Position numbers and translations under genes: made by a program
The notes under the pieces: model-generated
What the model was told of the DNA's origin: nothing
The model's input: only the letters and a program-made list of their open reading frames with translations
Database searches by the model: none
Source of the DNA: Hemileia vastatrix
Lineage: Eukaryota > Basidiomycota > Pucciniomycetes > Pucciniales > Zaghouaniaceae
Reading direction: 5' to 3'
DNA length: 64,000 bases
NCBI GenBank assembly: GCA_030280995.1
Contig: JASXTE010000017.1
Span: 6,647,001-6,711,000 of the forward strand
In this document: piece by piece, positions 41,764-53,253 of the stretch
Numbering within the stretch: position 1 is the stretch's first letter
Layout: every line of letters starts with the position of its first letter

Positions 41764-42050
41764 CACCACAAAAAATTTGGGGGGGGGGTATTACTAGCAA
41801 TACCCCTTGTTTAAACTCCATTGAGCCACAAATCTATGCCTGAATTATGCACATATCATCACCATGGGTGAAATTGTTTGGCCTTACATTTAGTCAGAGA
41901 TTTGTCACATATTGAGCCCAAGATGAACCTACATTGATCACCGCTTGATCTTCCATAATCCTAATTTGATCACAAGTTGAACTCCCTTTTAGCTCACTTT
42001 GATCTAACATAAGCTTTTGCATATCCAATATGTCAACTATTCATTTTCAA
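41764..42050. repeat. MITE-like relic, CACCACA end with G run
   Basis: Starts CACCACAAAAAATTT followed by ten G and TATTACTAGCAATACCCC, the same plan as the CACTA MITE ends (CACYAC..., G run, palindromic CTAGCAAG block). It continues with TTGAGCC/TTGATC words and GCATATCCAATATG, also seen at 16600-16870. The other end was not found. Confidence 0.4.
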
Positions 42051-42653
42051 AATGATTCGTAATGAATTTCACATGGAATATCAGAACTGAAACCAGTAAT
42101 TTTGAGTAAATGGCTCCTCAATATGATTAATCTACAATAAAATACCATCAAAATTCAATCTGATTACTGAAAACTTTTGGTAAAATGACTAATAGATATT
42201 TAAATTGGAAAATAATATTCCATTTCTCAATTTAAAATTCAAAATTTAAATCCTTGTTTCAAATGTGAATTTTGTAGATTCCTCGCCTTGCTATATTATG
42301 AGTAATATTTGAGGTATTGTACACCTTTTTAAATATGTTGTTGTGCTGCTAGAAATTATCTCTGTTTGAAGTCAACTTTATTGATGCTTGATTCCAGAAT
42401 GATACATATTTTATAACAATTTTGAGAAAAAAGTCACTGGTAATGAAGTTAGCCTTTTATCTGTCCTTTTTTAAAACTCACTTAATCCTACTTAAATCCA
42501 AATTGACCCACAAAAACCTTATTGAAGATCTTTTTTAGCACAGGCTGATTCAAGATTGGAAAAGAATATTATTTAAAATATCCAATATGCCTATTGATTA
42601 AATTTCTTCAAGCTTACTTAAAATTCCCATTAACATTAACTTTCACTGGAAAT

Positions 42654-42658
42654 ATTAG
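42654..42658. repeat. Target site duplication of element C, left copy
   Basis: ATTAG, repeated exactly at 63416-63420 just outside the other LTR. Confidence 0.9.
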
Positions 42659-43431
42659 TGTCACCGGACAACCTACGCACAAGGTCGAGGATGTTCCTGA
42701 AAGTGAGATGAGAGATTTAGAAACTCCTTCGAAGCACAGAGGAATGATTCGAGGAAGTGGTTTGAAGGTCACTCGAAGTAAGAGCTACAGGTTCGAGGTT
42801 TGTTCGAGAAGAATTATAAAATAGTTTCAAAGGTAATAGGAATTCTTAAGATCTCACGAAGGGTTGGAAACTCAATAATCAAAGATTTAGGATTTAGAAA
42901 TGAATATTGAGAAAATAAAAGAAAGATACAATAACAATGATTTAACTTTAAGGATTTACCACTATTAATGTAAATACGATTTTATAATTTAATTCTAAGG
43001 AATATTGAACCAAATACCCAACCCCTTTTATATCCTTTGTTCCTCCTCGCATTGACCTCCCTTCCATAGCACCATTCCCATTCCATTGACCATTACTAAC
43101 ATACACTTAGACCCTCTTCGCTAAATATCCGTCCATGCTCAATTTACCCCTTTTTAATTAATTAACAAAACTTTAATGAAAAAACTACTACTGTACTATT
43201 TCGTTGAACCTGGCGCTGTGCGTCGCTTATTGAAAAGGACTAAGGCACCCTATTGGGATATTGACTAATTTAGATTTAGAGTTTAGGCTAGCGCAGTTAA
43301 ATAGTAAGTACACAAAGGAAAATCGCAGTTGCTATGGAGAATTGCTTTCTGCGCTTCGAGTATAGATTTAGGACTCGATATTATTGATTTAATGAGCTGC
43401 TTTCGCATCGAGTTTCACGTGGCGCGTGACA
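42659..43431 (-). repeat. 3' LTR of element C
   Basis: 773 bp, TGTCACCGGAC...GGCGCGTGACA on the plus strand. Almost the same as 62644-63415, with several substitutions and a small indel near the start (AAGGTCGAGG / AAGTGGAGG). Confidence 0.92.
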
Positions 43432-43539
43432 AATGCCCGGGTATAAGAATTGCGAACTCCGTTGAGCTTGAGCCATCTTCCCACACTAGTTTCCCTTCTT
43501 CTATAACTTTTCCCTCACTTATTAATTTCTCTTTTGATA

Positions 43540-44497
43540 ATGAACTTCCCTACTTTCACACCTACGCCTCCACACCCTAAAGCGGATGGGGGAATGATTA
43601 CGTAACAATTTTCACAAACTTGCACGGCTTGTGAAAGCATGGAATATTTTTGTGTCGAAAGTACGGCGACTCGAGGCCCTCGCCAGAAATGCGAGTTTTG
43701 TCGTTGGCAACAAGTGGCGTGCGATGCGTTGACGAAGAACGCAGAGATCGAACAACGATTCTCCAAGACCAAGTTTTGGGTAATCCCTAAAACAAAAGAG
43801 GTGGTCAAAGACATTTGGGATGTCTCAATTGAAGATGAACAATCGGTGGGGGAAAATGATAAGGAACTAAATAACAAGATCTCAACCTGGGTAACCCAGG
43901 CCACGAGTTCGAAACGAGGTGTCAAGGAAGAGGTCGACGAGTTGGTGGAGGAAGATAAAGATGAAGTCCCTGTTCCAGGGCGGGCACCCAAGAAACAACG
44001 GGTGGTCATCGAAGACGACGAGGAGGAAAGAGAGGCAGAGGTCGAGGTGGAGCCAAGGTTATTCTTAGAGCCTGACCCCATCTTCGAGGTAAGTTTTCAA
44101 TTGTTATTTTTTAAGGATGAAGTTACTGATGAGTTTTGTTTAGACATCGAATACCCTTGAAGACCCGATTGGGGAGCCTGCGCCGGTTTTACCAACTGAG
44201 GCAAACCCTCCGGCCACGGATGTATTTGAAGAACCTGAAGACACACTGGACCAGGTGTGGTCGAAGAAACCTTGTCAAGGTCGACGAGTAAGGTTCGTGG
44301 AAAAGTTATGTGGGGAGGTCGACACAATTATTGACGCTGCTTCCTTCGACGTGGCAGAGGAACTCTTGGAGATTGGAGAGGTGGTTCCGGTAAGAGAGGA
44401 GGAGGTATTTGAGAAATGCAGGAAGGAGATAAGGGTAGTTTTGGAGAAAATGAAAAGATTGGTTCGAGAAAAATTAAAAGAAAAAAATTTGAAATGA
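43540..44497 (+). pseudogene. Antisense spliced gene with Zn2Cys6-type cysteine cluster, in element C
   Basis: Plus strand, opposite to gag-pol, between pol and the 3' LTR. ATG at 43540 is followed by an in-frame TAA at 43603. The same frame is then open to a 55-bp intron (44089-44143, GTAAGT..TTTAG, phase 0) and on through exon 44144-44497 to TGA. Cysteines encoded from 43621 have the spacing CX2CX6CX12CX2CX6C, exactly that of the fungal Gal4-type cluster (CTACESMEYFC ... CEFCRWQQVAC), though the usual basic residues of the first loop are missing. The rest is acidic, with a basic patch APKKQR and a C-terminal coiled coil. The first ATG after the TAA (43639) would lose half the cluster, hence pseudogene. 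A TATA-like GTATAAG lies at about 43440. Possibly a DNA-binding regulator of the element. Confidence 0.55.
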
Positions 44498-44797
44498 AAA
44501 GGAGATGTAAAGAAGTAGGAAAATTTGTATTTTAGGTTTTATTTTATTTTATTTTTTTATTGTAGGTGAATATTATTAATTTTATAAGATTTGGGAGAGA
44601 GAGAAAAAAGAAAAGAAAAAAGAAGTTTTAAATAAAAATTTTTAGAATTTGAAAGAAGAAATTTAAAGAAAGAAAAAAGTTGTTTAATTGAAGGAAGTTT
44701 TAAGGTTTTAAAAGGAAAATTTTATGTAAGAAAAGACAGAGAAAAAGAAACAGTTTGTGATTGAGATGAGTTTGTTAAATTGAGAATTTAATGAAAG

Positions 44798-44835
<38 letters not shown>

Positions 44836-45423
44836 GGATTTTTTAGTTTGAAAAGAGAGGAAGAAGAAAGAAAAGAAAAAACAGAATTTAGAATTTAAAG
44901 AGAATTTGAAAAGAAGAATTATTTGTTCGAAGAATTATTATAGGGAGATTTAGAGGTTGAAGTGAAGTTTGAGGAAATAGTCGTGCAGTGCAAGATTTAA
45001 TGGTTCGAAGAAAAGAAAATTTTAAAGAGAGAATAAATTTTTTAGAGAAGAAAATTTTAAAGAGAATTTTAAATTTAAGAAAAGAATGTATTTTAGAGAA
45101 TTGAAAGAGAAAAGAAAGAAAATATTTAGAGAGATTTAAGAGTTTTTTTATTTTATTTTATTATTTATGTTTATTCTATTTATTTTATTTTTATTTAACT
45201 GTTTATGTTTATTCTATTTATTTTATTTTATTTTTATTTTATTTTATTTTATTTATTTAATTTTACTTTTGATTTTACTTTTAGTTGTTTTTTTTAGAAA
45301 AATTATATAGAAGTAGAAGAAAAAGAAGAGAGAGAAAAGAGAAAACAAGGCTAAGAAATTTAAGAGGTGTTTAGATTTTAAAGAAAGAAAGAAAAAGAAA
45401 AGAAATTTTAAATAAAAGAAATT
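44498..45423. repeat. AG-rich low-complexity region with long T run
   Basis: Plus strand is full of GAAAAG/AGAGAG words, with a run of about 35 T at 44800-44834 and TTTTA repeats at 45140-45260. No gene. It separates the 3' ends of pol (minus) and the antisense gene (plus). Confidence 0.65.
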
Positions 45424-48400
45424 TTAAGGTTTTGGTTTTAAAGGATATTTCAAATGAAAAGATTTTAGGAGTTCAGGGGCGTTAGAAACATTGGTGGCTG
45501 GTTCCCAGGATGTTTTGTCTGAGTCATTGAGGAAGCCTTCCCATTCCACAAGGTATTGAAGTTTCCCCTTGCGTATTCTTGAATCAAGGATACGACTTAC
45601 TTCCCACTCTAGATGATCTTCTACTTTGACCGGTTCCGGAGGGGGTTGGTTCTTGCCCGGGTATATTTCTCGAGCCAGTTCCAGGAGAGATACATGGAAA
45701 ACAGGGTGAATCGCCTGCCATTTAGGAGGTAACTTGAGTCGAAATGCAGTTTTAGAGACTTCAGAGTCGATTTCGAATGGTCCCAAGCGCTTTTCAGCCA
45801 GTTTCTTTGATGGTCGTGTTGTTCGAATGTTTTGTGCGTCGAGCCATACTTTGTCGCTTGGTTTAAAGGAAGGAGCAGATTGTCGATGTTTGTTGGCCTG
45901 TTCCTTGTATCTTCGAATCGCTGATTCCAAATTTGTTTTAAGTTCTTCTTGAAGTCGTGATATAGTTCGAAGATAATGTTCCGCAGGATGATTAGTTCCT
46001 ACATGGATTGAGTTGAATCGAGGATGTCGTCCATAAATGGTTTCAAAGGGAGATTGTCGTGTCGAAGAATGAGTCGAGTTATTATAAGCAAATTCGGCCA
46101 ATGGTAACCATGTGGTCCAATCGTCTTGTTGGTAGCTGACATACATTCGAAGATATTGTTTGAGGATTTGGTTAACTCTTTCTGTTTGACCATCGCTTTC
46201 AGGGTGATAGGCCGTGGAGAGGTTCCTCGTGATATTGAGTTGTCGACACAGTTGGGTCCAGAATGTGGATACAAACAATGAGCCTCTATCTGAAATAATA
46301 TCATTTGGTATGCCGTGTCTAAAAAATACATATTCTAGAAACAATTTTGACAAATCTTCTGCTGTAGCAGTAGTAGTGGTTTTAATGAAAATAGACATTT
46401 TTGAAAATCTATCTACTATTACTAATATAGCATCAAAATCCTTTGAAATAGGAAGTTGAGAAATGAAATCCATCGATAATGATTCCCAAGGTTTAGAGGG
46501 AATAGGAAGTGGTTGAAGCAACCCATGCTTCCGGTGACGGGGAGCCTTATTCCTATTACATTTGTAACAAGCTTTTATATAGGCCTTGATTTCCCTGGTC
46601 ATACCTGGCCAGAAGAAATCCCTCCCTATTAACTGGTAGGTTTTATCAACCCCAAAATGACCAGCTAATGGAGAATCATGTCGACTGTTGAAAATCCATA
46701 ATTTTATCTCATTGTTGTCGGGTATGACTACTCTACCTTTGAAGACTAATAGACCTGATTCAATACTAAATCTTTTGGCCCCTTGCTTCGAGAGTATTTT
46801 GTCTTTTAACCCTAAACAATAATCGTCCTTCGACTGAGCTTCGAGGATGTTGGATAGTGGATTTCGAAAAGATTGAATTGTCATTGAATTAATTTGATGA
46901 GTTGTTAACATTGATTCGTTGAAGATTGATTTCACATTTGCTAGGTTCTTGTCAGCAAATGCATCCCCCCGCTGTGGGTAAACGTCATCCCGACGTGACA
47001 AGATATCTGGGACAATGCAGTTTTTTCCTGGGAGATAGGAAATAGAGAAAGAAAATTCAGACAAAAATTCAGCCCACCTGGCTTGACGCCTGGTTAACAC
47101 TTTAGAAGACATGAAGTATTTCAAAGCATTATGATCTTTTAAGATTTGAAAAGGACTATCTAGGCTGAGAAGAAAAGAACGCCATTTTTTAAGACAATAG
47201 ATAATAGCTAAAAGCTCTTTGTCATGAATTTCATAATTTAATTCTGCAGCTATGAGTTTGCGTGACTCAAAAGCAACAGGATGAAACAAATTTGTTTCAG
47301 GATTTAATTGGGAGATGACCCCTGCAATAGCATAATTGCTCGCATCTGTCTCAACTATTGTCGAGGCAGAAGGATCAAAATGTCAAAGAATTGGGGCTGT
47401 GGTGAACACCGTTTTTAGTGCTTCGAATTCCTTTCTTCCTGTAGAAGTAAAAACAAAAGGAATGTCTTTTCTAAGAAGAGATGTAAGATTGGAAATAGTT
47501 TTAGATTAATCTTTAATAAATCTTCTATAGAAGTTTGCAAAACCCAAAAATCCTTGGAGTGATTTAATGTTTTTGGGCTCAGGCCATTCCAGAATTTTCT
47601 GGACTTTTTTGTCATCCATGACTAAACCGTCAGTGGAAAATGTAAAACCCAAAAAATCAATTGATTTGAGGTGGAATTCGCATTTATTATGCTTGGCGTA
47701 GAGACCATGATCTCGAAGACGATTTAGGACCTGTCGAACATGATGAATATGTTCATCTAGTATTTTCGAGAATATTATAATATCATCTAAATAGACAACT
47801 ACAAATTGTTCAACAACATCTTGAAAGATATCATTAACAAAAGTTTGAAAAGTTGAAGGTGCGTTACATAATCCAAAAGGCATAACTAAATATTCAAAAC
47901 TACCAAATCTAGTGCGCATTTCAGTCAGTGGTTCATGACCTTCTGCAATGCGAATCAGATTGTAAGCGCCTCTAAGATCAATTTTAGAAAAGAAATTAGC
48001 ACCATTGAAAAGGATAAGAAGTAATGACATAGGAGGAACAGGATATGCGTTCTTCTTCGTGACTGTGTTGAGCTTTCTATAGTCAACACACAACCTAAGA
48101 CTACCGTCCTTCTTTTTTAAAAAGAGGACAGGGGAGCCGGTTGGAGATTTACTGGCTCTGATGAAACCTTTGGCTACATTCTCTGCAATGTAGTTTCAAA
48201 GAACTTGAGATTCGTCATTCAATAAAGAATAGACAGGACCTCCCGGAGTTACTGGGCCTATAAACTTTATTTGATGGTCGTAGTGTCGATGAGGTGGTAA
48301 CTTATCGGCCTTGCGGATTGAGAAAAAATCGAGAAAATCGTGGTAGATTTCCGGTAGATTTGATTTAATGGCTTCAACGTTGATTTGGTTGTCCTCTTCA

Positions 48401-49056
48401 TCTTCGAGAGAATCTGTTGAGGGGATACCTGTATTGAGAGAGCAGAATTCAATTACTTTGAGGCAATTTAAATCCTCTTCGAGTGAAGTCATTGAGCTAG
48501 AAGGGTTAGCCAATTGCTCATTTAGAGAAGGATCAGATGCTTTCAAGTCATCTGGCAGAGACTTGTCCTCTAGCAGGACGTTGTCAAGCGGGTTGTTTAA
48601 CTCCCTATTGACCTGCATTGAAGAATCAGAAATATACTTAGAGCGTGGGGTGATCAATCCCTTAGTCCAATCAATTTTGGGATTCCAATGTGCTAAAAAG
48701 TCATGGCCAAGAATGGTATCGTCTATCCTTGGGGCGTCCAAAACTGATAATTCCCACTCGAAGGGGGGAAAGTTCGGAAAGTTGAAAACCCATAAAACTT
48801 TCTTACTTACCCAATATTTGGGTTCCTCTGATTCAACCAAATAGATTGGAGTTCGATCGATATCTGTAAATGTTAGTTGAAGCTTCTCGGCAAAAGATAA
48901 ACTAACAAAAGAAATTGAAGCTCCAGAGTCTATAAGACAACTGAAGGGGATATCCTCCTTAAAAAGAATGAATCTCAAGCGGTTTAAGGCAACTCCAGTC
49001 CTGAAGACATGGAGGTTCTGTGCACTGGGAGAGATAAGATAGTTTGCTTTGCACAC
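45424..49056 (-). pseudogene. pol: Protease-RT-RNase H-integrase-chromodomain of element C
   Basis: One frame throughout, broken by three stops: TGA at 48196, TAA at 47506 and TGA near 47383; no frameshift found. Protease has LIDSGAS near its start (about 48930). RT has YLDD about 47790. RNase H follows (about 47350-46990). Integrase has H..H..C..C and a D35E triad ending in the usual YHPESDGQTERVNQ. The C-terminus is a clear chromodomain (EWEVSRILDSRIRKGKLQYL, then VEWEGF, to about 45440). Two of the stops are explicable as CGA to TGA. The frame is -1 relative to gag of the same element, either natural or through an indel near 49080. Confidence 0.88.
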
Positions 49057-49075
49057 AAGTAAACTATCTACTAGT

Positions 49076-49632
49076 TTCTTGACTTCGAACTAGTACCTTC
49101 TCTTTCCTTCAACTTTACACAGTATTCCAACTTGTGCTTACCCCCACAATACATACATAACCCATTATCTGCTCGTCTCTTCCTCTCAGCTTCTTTAAGT
49201 TCCCCTTTAGGATCCAGTACTTTGCTGATATCGCCTGGGGTCGAGCCTTTTGGTCAGGGTTTATCCTTTCCCTTATTGGGTTTGGATTGAGTCAAAGAGG
49301 ATTGATTTAGTCGTGGGTGTGAAGAAGGTCCCTATTTAAAATTTAGGCCTTGAGATTTGTTGGCATATCGATGATGTTGAAGTCGTCCTTGATAAACGCC
49401 GTCAAGTTCGAGGGTTCAATCCATTAAATCCGTTAAAGTAGTCATCTTCTGACCATGAAGATTTAATTGATCCAGAATCCTCGAAGGAAGTCCTTTCTTG
49501 AAATGATACTTAAGGGCAGCATCATTCCAACCTACTTGAGTTTGAAGTGCTCTGAAGTTCGAGATATATTCAGAGGCTTTACCATTATCACTCATGCGAA
49601 GAAAATCCAGTTCAATTTCTGTGTTGTCCGTT
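49076..49632 (-). pseudogene. gag: 3' part of gag of element C
   Basis: Reading continues from the other side of element B: TDNTEIELDFLRMSDNG, a typical chromovirus Gag motif, then a zinc knuckle CMYCGGKHKLEYC (CX2CX4HX4C) at about 49110-49155. In-frame stops: TGA after LMD (a Trp codon in relatives), TAG, TGA, then two TAG at the end. Joins in frame with 61942-62572 when one 5-bp target copy is discounted. Confidence 0.8.
49628..49632. repeat. Target site duplication of element B, left copy
   Basis: CCGTT here, CTGTT at 61942-61946; four of five match, one C/T change. Counting one copy only restores the gag frame of element C. Confidence 0.75.
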
Positions 49633-50757
49633 ATGGTAAGTTAACTCTTACAGTCGCCTTGCTGTAAGCAGAATCCGGAGGAGATATGTGGATTTAGCTG
49701 AAAACCCCGTCCTTCCAATAAAAAATAACAAAATGGGAATTCTAAATCACTAAGCTACCCAGTCTACTTGGATCTGATTGATAAAAATAATATTATGAAA
49801 CTCTAAAATATTTAACGCTTATTGAGATTTAAAGAAAGTGGCTGTTGAAAAAGAAATACTGATAACAACAATTAAGGTGTACCAGTGAAAGATCTGAAAA
49901 GATTGACTTTTATGTTTTTATAATAATTTGAATTTTTATGAGACAGCAATAATCAAGTCCCAGCAATGAAGACCTTTCTAAAGATACCCTGTATGAGGTG
50001 TGATTAAAATTGTTGAGTAGTATTTCTAAAATTTTATATAAAATATAAAGTTATAAGGGTATTACAATTTATTTAATTTGTTGAGTAATAAAAAATGAGA
50101 CCGTGGTGGTTAATGATTAATCTGTATGATGTGTCCCCCCTCAATTTCAAGTCTGAGAGACTCTTAAGTATTCCTAGTCACGTGCCTAAGTTTTCCCCTC
50201 CAGAGCTCTCCCAGAGTCAATCCGGAGCCCGTACGGAGTCAAAGTGGAGTCCGAGCGGAGTCCGTACAGAGTCCAAGCGGAGTCCAAGCGGACTCAATTA
50301 GAACCTTTAAAACTATAATAAAAAATCTAGAAAAATTACACATGATAAAGCCACTTCCTCTTTACATTCCAAACTATTTTTCGTAGTCTGCGCAGCTCTA
50401 ATCACCCCGTGAAAATTCATCAAAGTTAAGTAATTTCTAAAAACGTAAGTATTTCTATAAAACTTTATAATTAATTTAAAAAAATATAAGAAAAATAGTA
50501 AAAATTCTGGGAAAATTTCCCAAGGTTCTTGAGTGACTCGACTTGATACTTATAAACTTTTCAGACCGTAAAAATAAGTTTTCTCCGTAAAATAAATTGA
50601 TTTTGTGTAGGCATTTGCTCTTGAATAAATTCTTCATATTTAAAACTCAAATAAATTAAATAAAACCCTTTTATAAAAAAATAATAATGCCAATCTTGCA
50701 CGCTGTAATAACTCCATTTACGTACTTAGGTGCCATACTAAACTTTAGGCTACCACA
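49633..50757 (-). repeat. 3' LTR of element B
   Basis: 1125 bp. Carries a shortened CGGAGTCC array at 50222-50295. Confidence 0.92.
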
Positions 50758-50767
50758 TCCTCCCTCC
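50758..50767 (-). promoter_or_regulatory. Polypurine tract of element B
   Basis: Minus strand GGAGGGAGGA directly before TGTGGTAGCC of the 3' LTR; this fixes the LTR edge. Confidence 0.8.
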
Positions 50768-50784
50768 AATTGAGAATGTCCCCA

Positions 50785-50830
50785 TTCGTAAAACTTTGCA
50801 TAAGTGATTGAGCAATTCCAAAAGAATTAT
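50785..50830 (+). pseudogene. Remnant of the antisense gene in element B
   Basis: The plus strand ends with VIEQFQKNYLF plus stop, matching DVEQFQRNYLF plus stop at 420-455 of element A. Similarity fades about 30 bases upstream of this, close to the polypurine tract. So an internal deletion removed nearly all of the gene in B. Confidence 0.55.
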
Positions 50831-51417
50831 CTTTTCTAATAAAATAATTTGATTAATTTGTTTTAGTTGGTCTTCTTTTAATTTTTAAAATAAAAAGGTT
50901 GTTTCTTCTTCTCTGGCTTGATATAACATAAAATAAAATAAATCTTGTGATGATTCCACTACTGAGAGCAAGGTTTGAATCCCTTCAGACCCCCATATAC
51001 CAGTCTTCCTTCTTGTCACAGCATTGAGAGAGTGGATCTTCCTATGAGCCGAATACTCCTGATTCCAACCTCATAGGGCCCCCCACTGAGCCGAATTCTA
51101 TGATTCCAATCTCGCCATAAGGTCCTCCAAGCTTCACACCAAAAATGGCCTAACAATGAGGCACTAAAAAAATCATTCCCTAAAATCCAACTACCATCCT
51201 AACTTCTGATTCCTTCCTCACAATTTTCAAACTTTGCTATGCAGCAAACCCATAAAATACTTTTGCCAGGCTTCCAATAATAATATTAACTTTAGACCAC
51301 GTTAAAGTGCCACAAATTTCACCTAATTAACCATTATGCTTTCCTTAGCATCATCACCACCTAAAATTTTAATCTCCTAAAGCTTATCAGCACCCAATTC
51401 CAGAAATAATTGAATAA
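50831..51417. other. 3' non-coding region of element B, proximal part
   Basis: Counterpart of 456-1044 in element A, with high similarity from about 50905. No gene. Confidence 0.6.
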
Positions 51418-52103
51418 CCAGTTTAGAGTCTTGGTGGACAGTGATAAATTAAAAGATTGAATTGATTTATCCAAACAAGATTGACATTCCAGTTTAAAGT
51501 CTTGGTGGACCAAACATATAATTGATTGCCAGTTTATGGTCTTGGTGGACCAAAGATCGTTTAGGTGCATAAATAACTTGATATATTCCTAAATAAGGCC
51601 TAGGCTTGACCAAAGATTGAATAAATTGGATAATCCAGTTTAATGTCATAGTGGACCAAACATTTGATTGACAAGTAATCCAGTATAAGGCCATAGTGGA
51701 CCAATGAATGTTGAATTATCCTGCAGATATTAATTTTCCAGTTTAAAGTCATAGTGGACTAAACAATGAATGAAATACCAGTTTAAAGTCATGGTGGACC
51801 AAACATTTGATTGATAAGAAATCCAGTTTAAGGTCATGGTGGACCCAACACTTGATAATAGTCCAGTTTAAGGTCTTGGTGGACCTAACAACTCCAATAT
51901 AAAATCTTTAATGAAAGTCTTGAAAATTAGCCAGTTTAAAGTCTTAGAGGACTAACAGCTCCGAAATTCGTATAAAAAACCTTAAAGAACGTCTTGAACA
52001 GTAGCCAGTTTAAAGTCTTGGAGGACTAACAGATCCAAAATAGGTATAAAAAACCTTAAAGAAAGTCTTGAAAAGTAGCCATTTTAAAGTCTTGGAGGAC
52101 TAA
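51418..52103 (-). repeat. Hairpin-repeat array 1 of element B (12 units)
   Basis: Twelve units of the CCAGTTTA plus stem-loop repeat, at about 51418, 51489, 51528, 51634, 51679, 51738, 51778, 51822, 51862, 51930, 52003 and 52079. Element A has five more, mainly of the 73-bp spaced type. Confidence 0.85.
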
Positions 52104-53138
52104 CAGGTGTCTTGAAGTAAAATCCCATAGGTATTGAGTTTCCCTAGACCCTGTTTCCTGTCTAAACTATATGAATAAACTAAAAAAAATGATGACTGAA
52201 AAATAAAACTAAGAAATATAATAATAATTTTGATTTAATTAATTAATTTTTTTTATTTTTTTTTATTATTATTTTATTTTATTTTTATTTTTATTTATTA
52301 TTATTTTGTTTTTTTTATTTTTTTATTTTATTTTATTATTTTTTTTTTGACTATGAATAAAAGATTTTTAAAAAGATATTTTTGAAATAAAAGTTAAAAT
52401 TTAATTTTTAAAGAAAGATAAACGAATGTGAAAAGAAAGATAAAAAAAGTAATAAAAAAATTTTAAAATAAAATTTTAAAAAAAGATGCCCCATAGCCAT
52501 TTGATGAGCCATACCCACATCCAAGTGCAACTTGATGTGCTAACACAATTTGAGAAATTTAAAAGAAAAGAAAATAAATGAAAGTTTTTAGAAGATAAAT
52601 TTTATAATGATGATCACTGGGTGGGCTCCCTCCAATTTATAAAAATGAAAAGAGACCACTAGTGAGCATCACCTTTACAATAATTCATAATATATATTAA
52701 AGAAAAGAAATCACAATCTAACATAAAAAAATTCAAAAACAAAATAAAAAAAGAATCTTGAATCCGGCGTTGAGAGTGGTGTCTCTTGATTCGTTCCAGT
52801 TTATAGTCTTAGTGGACTTCCTATAATTAAAAGACAAAGCCAGGATTCAACTAGAAACAGGGAAAATTTTGGAAAGAACATTATGGGGTAATTATGTATA
52901 GAGCAGCCAGCCCATCAATTACCCCCACACTTGCCAATATTAAATTAAGAAGGTTCCCCTGTGAACACTTCTTCCAATAAATTTTAAGAATTTTCCAACA
53001 CTATCTTCACCCATATTTTAAGAATTTTAAGTTTTTGAAAATTTCAAAGAAGATTTTCTTGCATTTCGTTAAGTTTCATCAAAGTTTCGTCGCCCATAGG
53101 CAGTGTAACAACAGTAAAGTATTTTGATAAAAAGAAGA
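52104..53138. repeat. AT-rich 3' non-coding region of element B
   Basis: Counterpart of 2084-3218 in A with shorter T/A runs. One hairpin unit at about 52797-52820. No gene. Confidence 0.6.
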
Positions 53139-53253
53139 TAGTTTATCCTCGTTGCGGAGGTCATCATAAAATTTTGTAGATATCATAGTTTATCCTCGTT
53201 GCGGAGGTATCCATATAATTTCATAAATGTCATAGTTTATCCTCATTGCGGAG
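53139..53253 (-). repeat. Hairpin-repeat array 2 of element B (3 units)
   Basis: Units at 53139, 53186 and 53232 (TAGTTTATCCTC, 6-nt loop, GAGG). The last encodes the end of Pol (LRNEDKL, stop). Element A has seven. Confidence 0.85.

Noticed and set aside
43432..43450. Polypurine tract at the 3' LTR of element C
   Set aside because: The minus strand next to the LTR reads CCCGGGCATT, which is not purine-rich; no tract could be named.
43515..44081. 188-codon minus-strand ORF opposite the Zn2Cys6-type gene
   Set aside because: Ser-rich shadow of the acidic plus-strand frame, whose intron, cysteine spacing and codon pattern are better supported.
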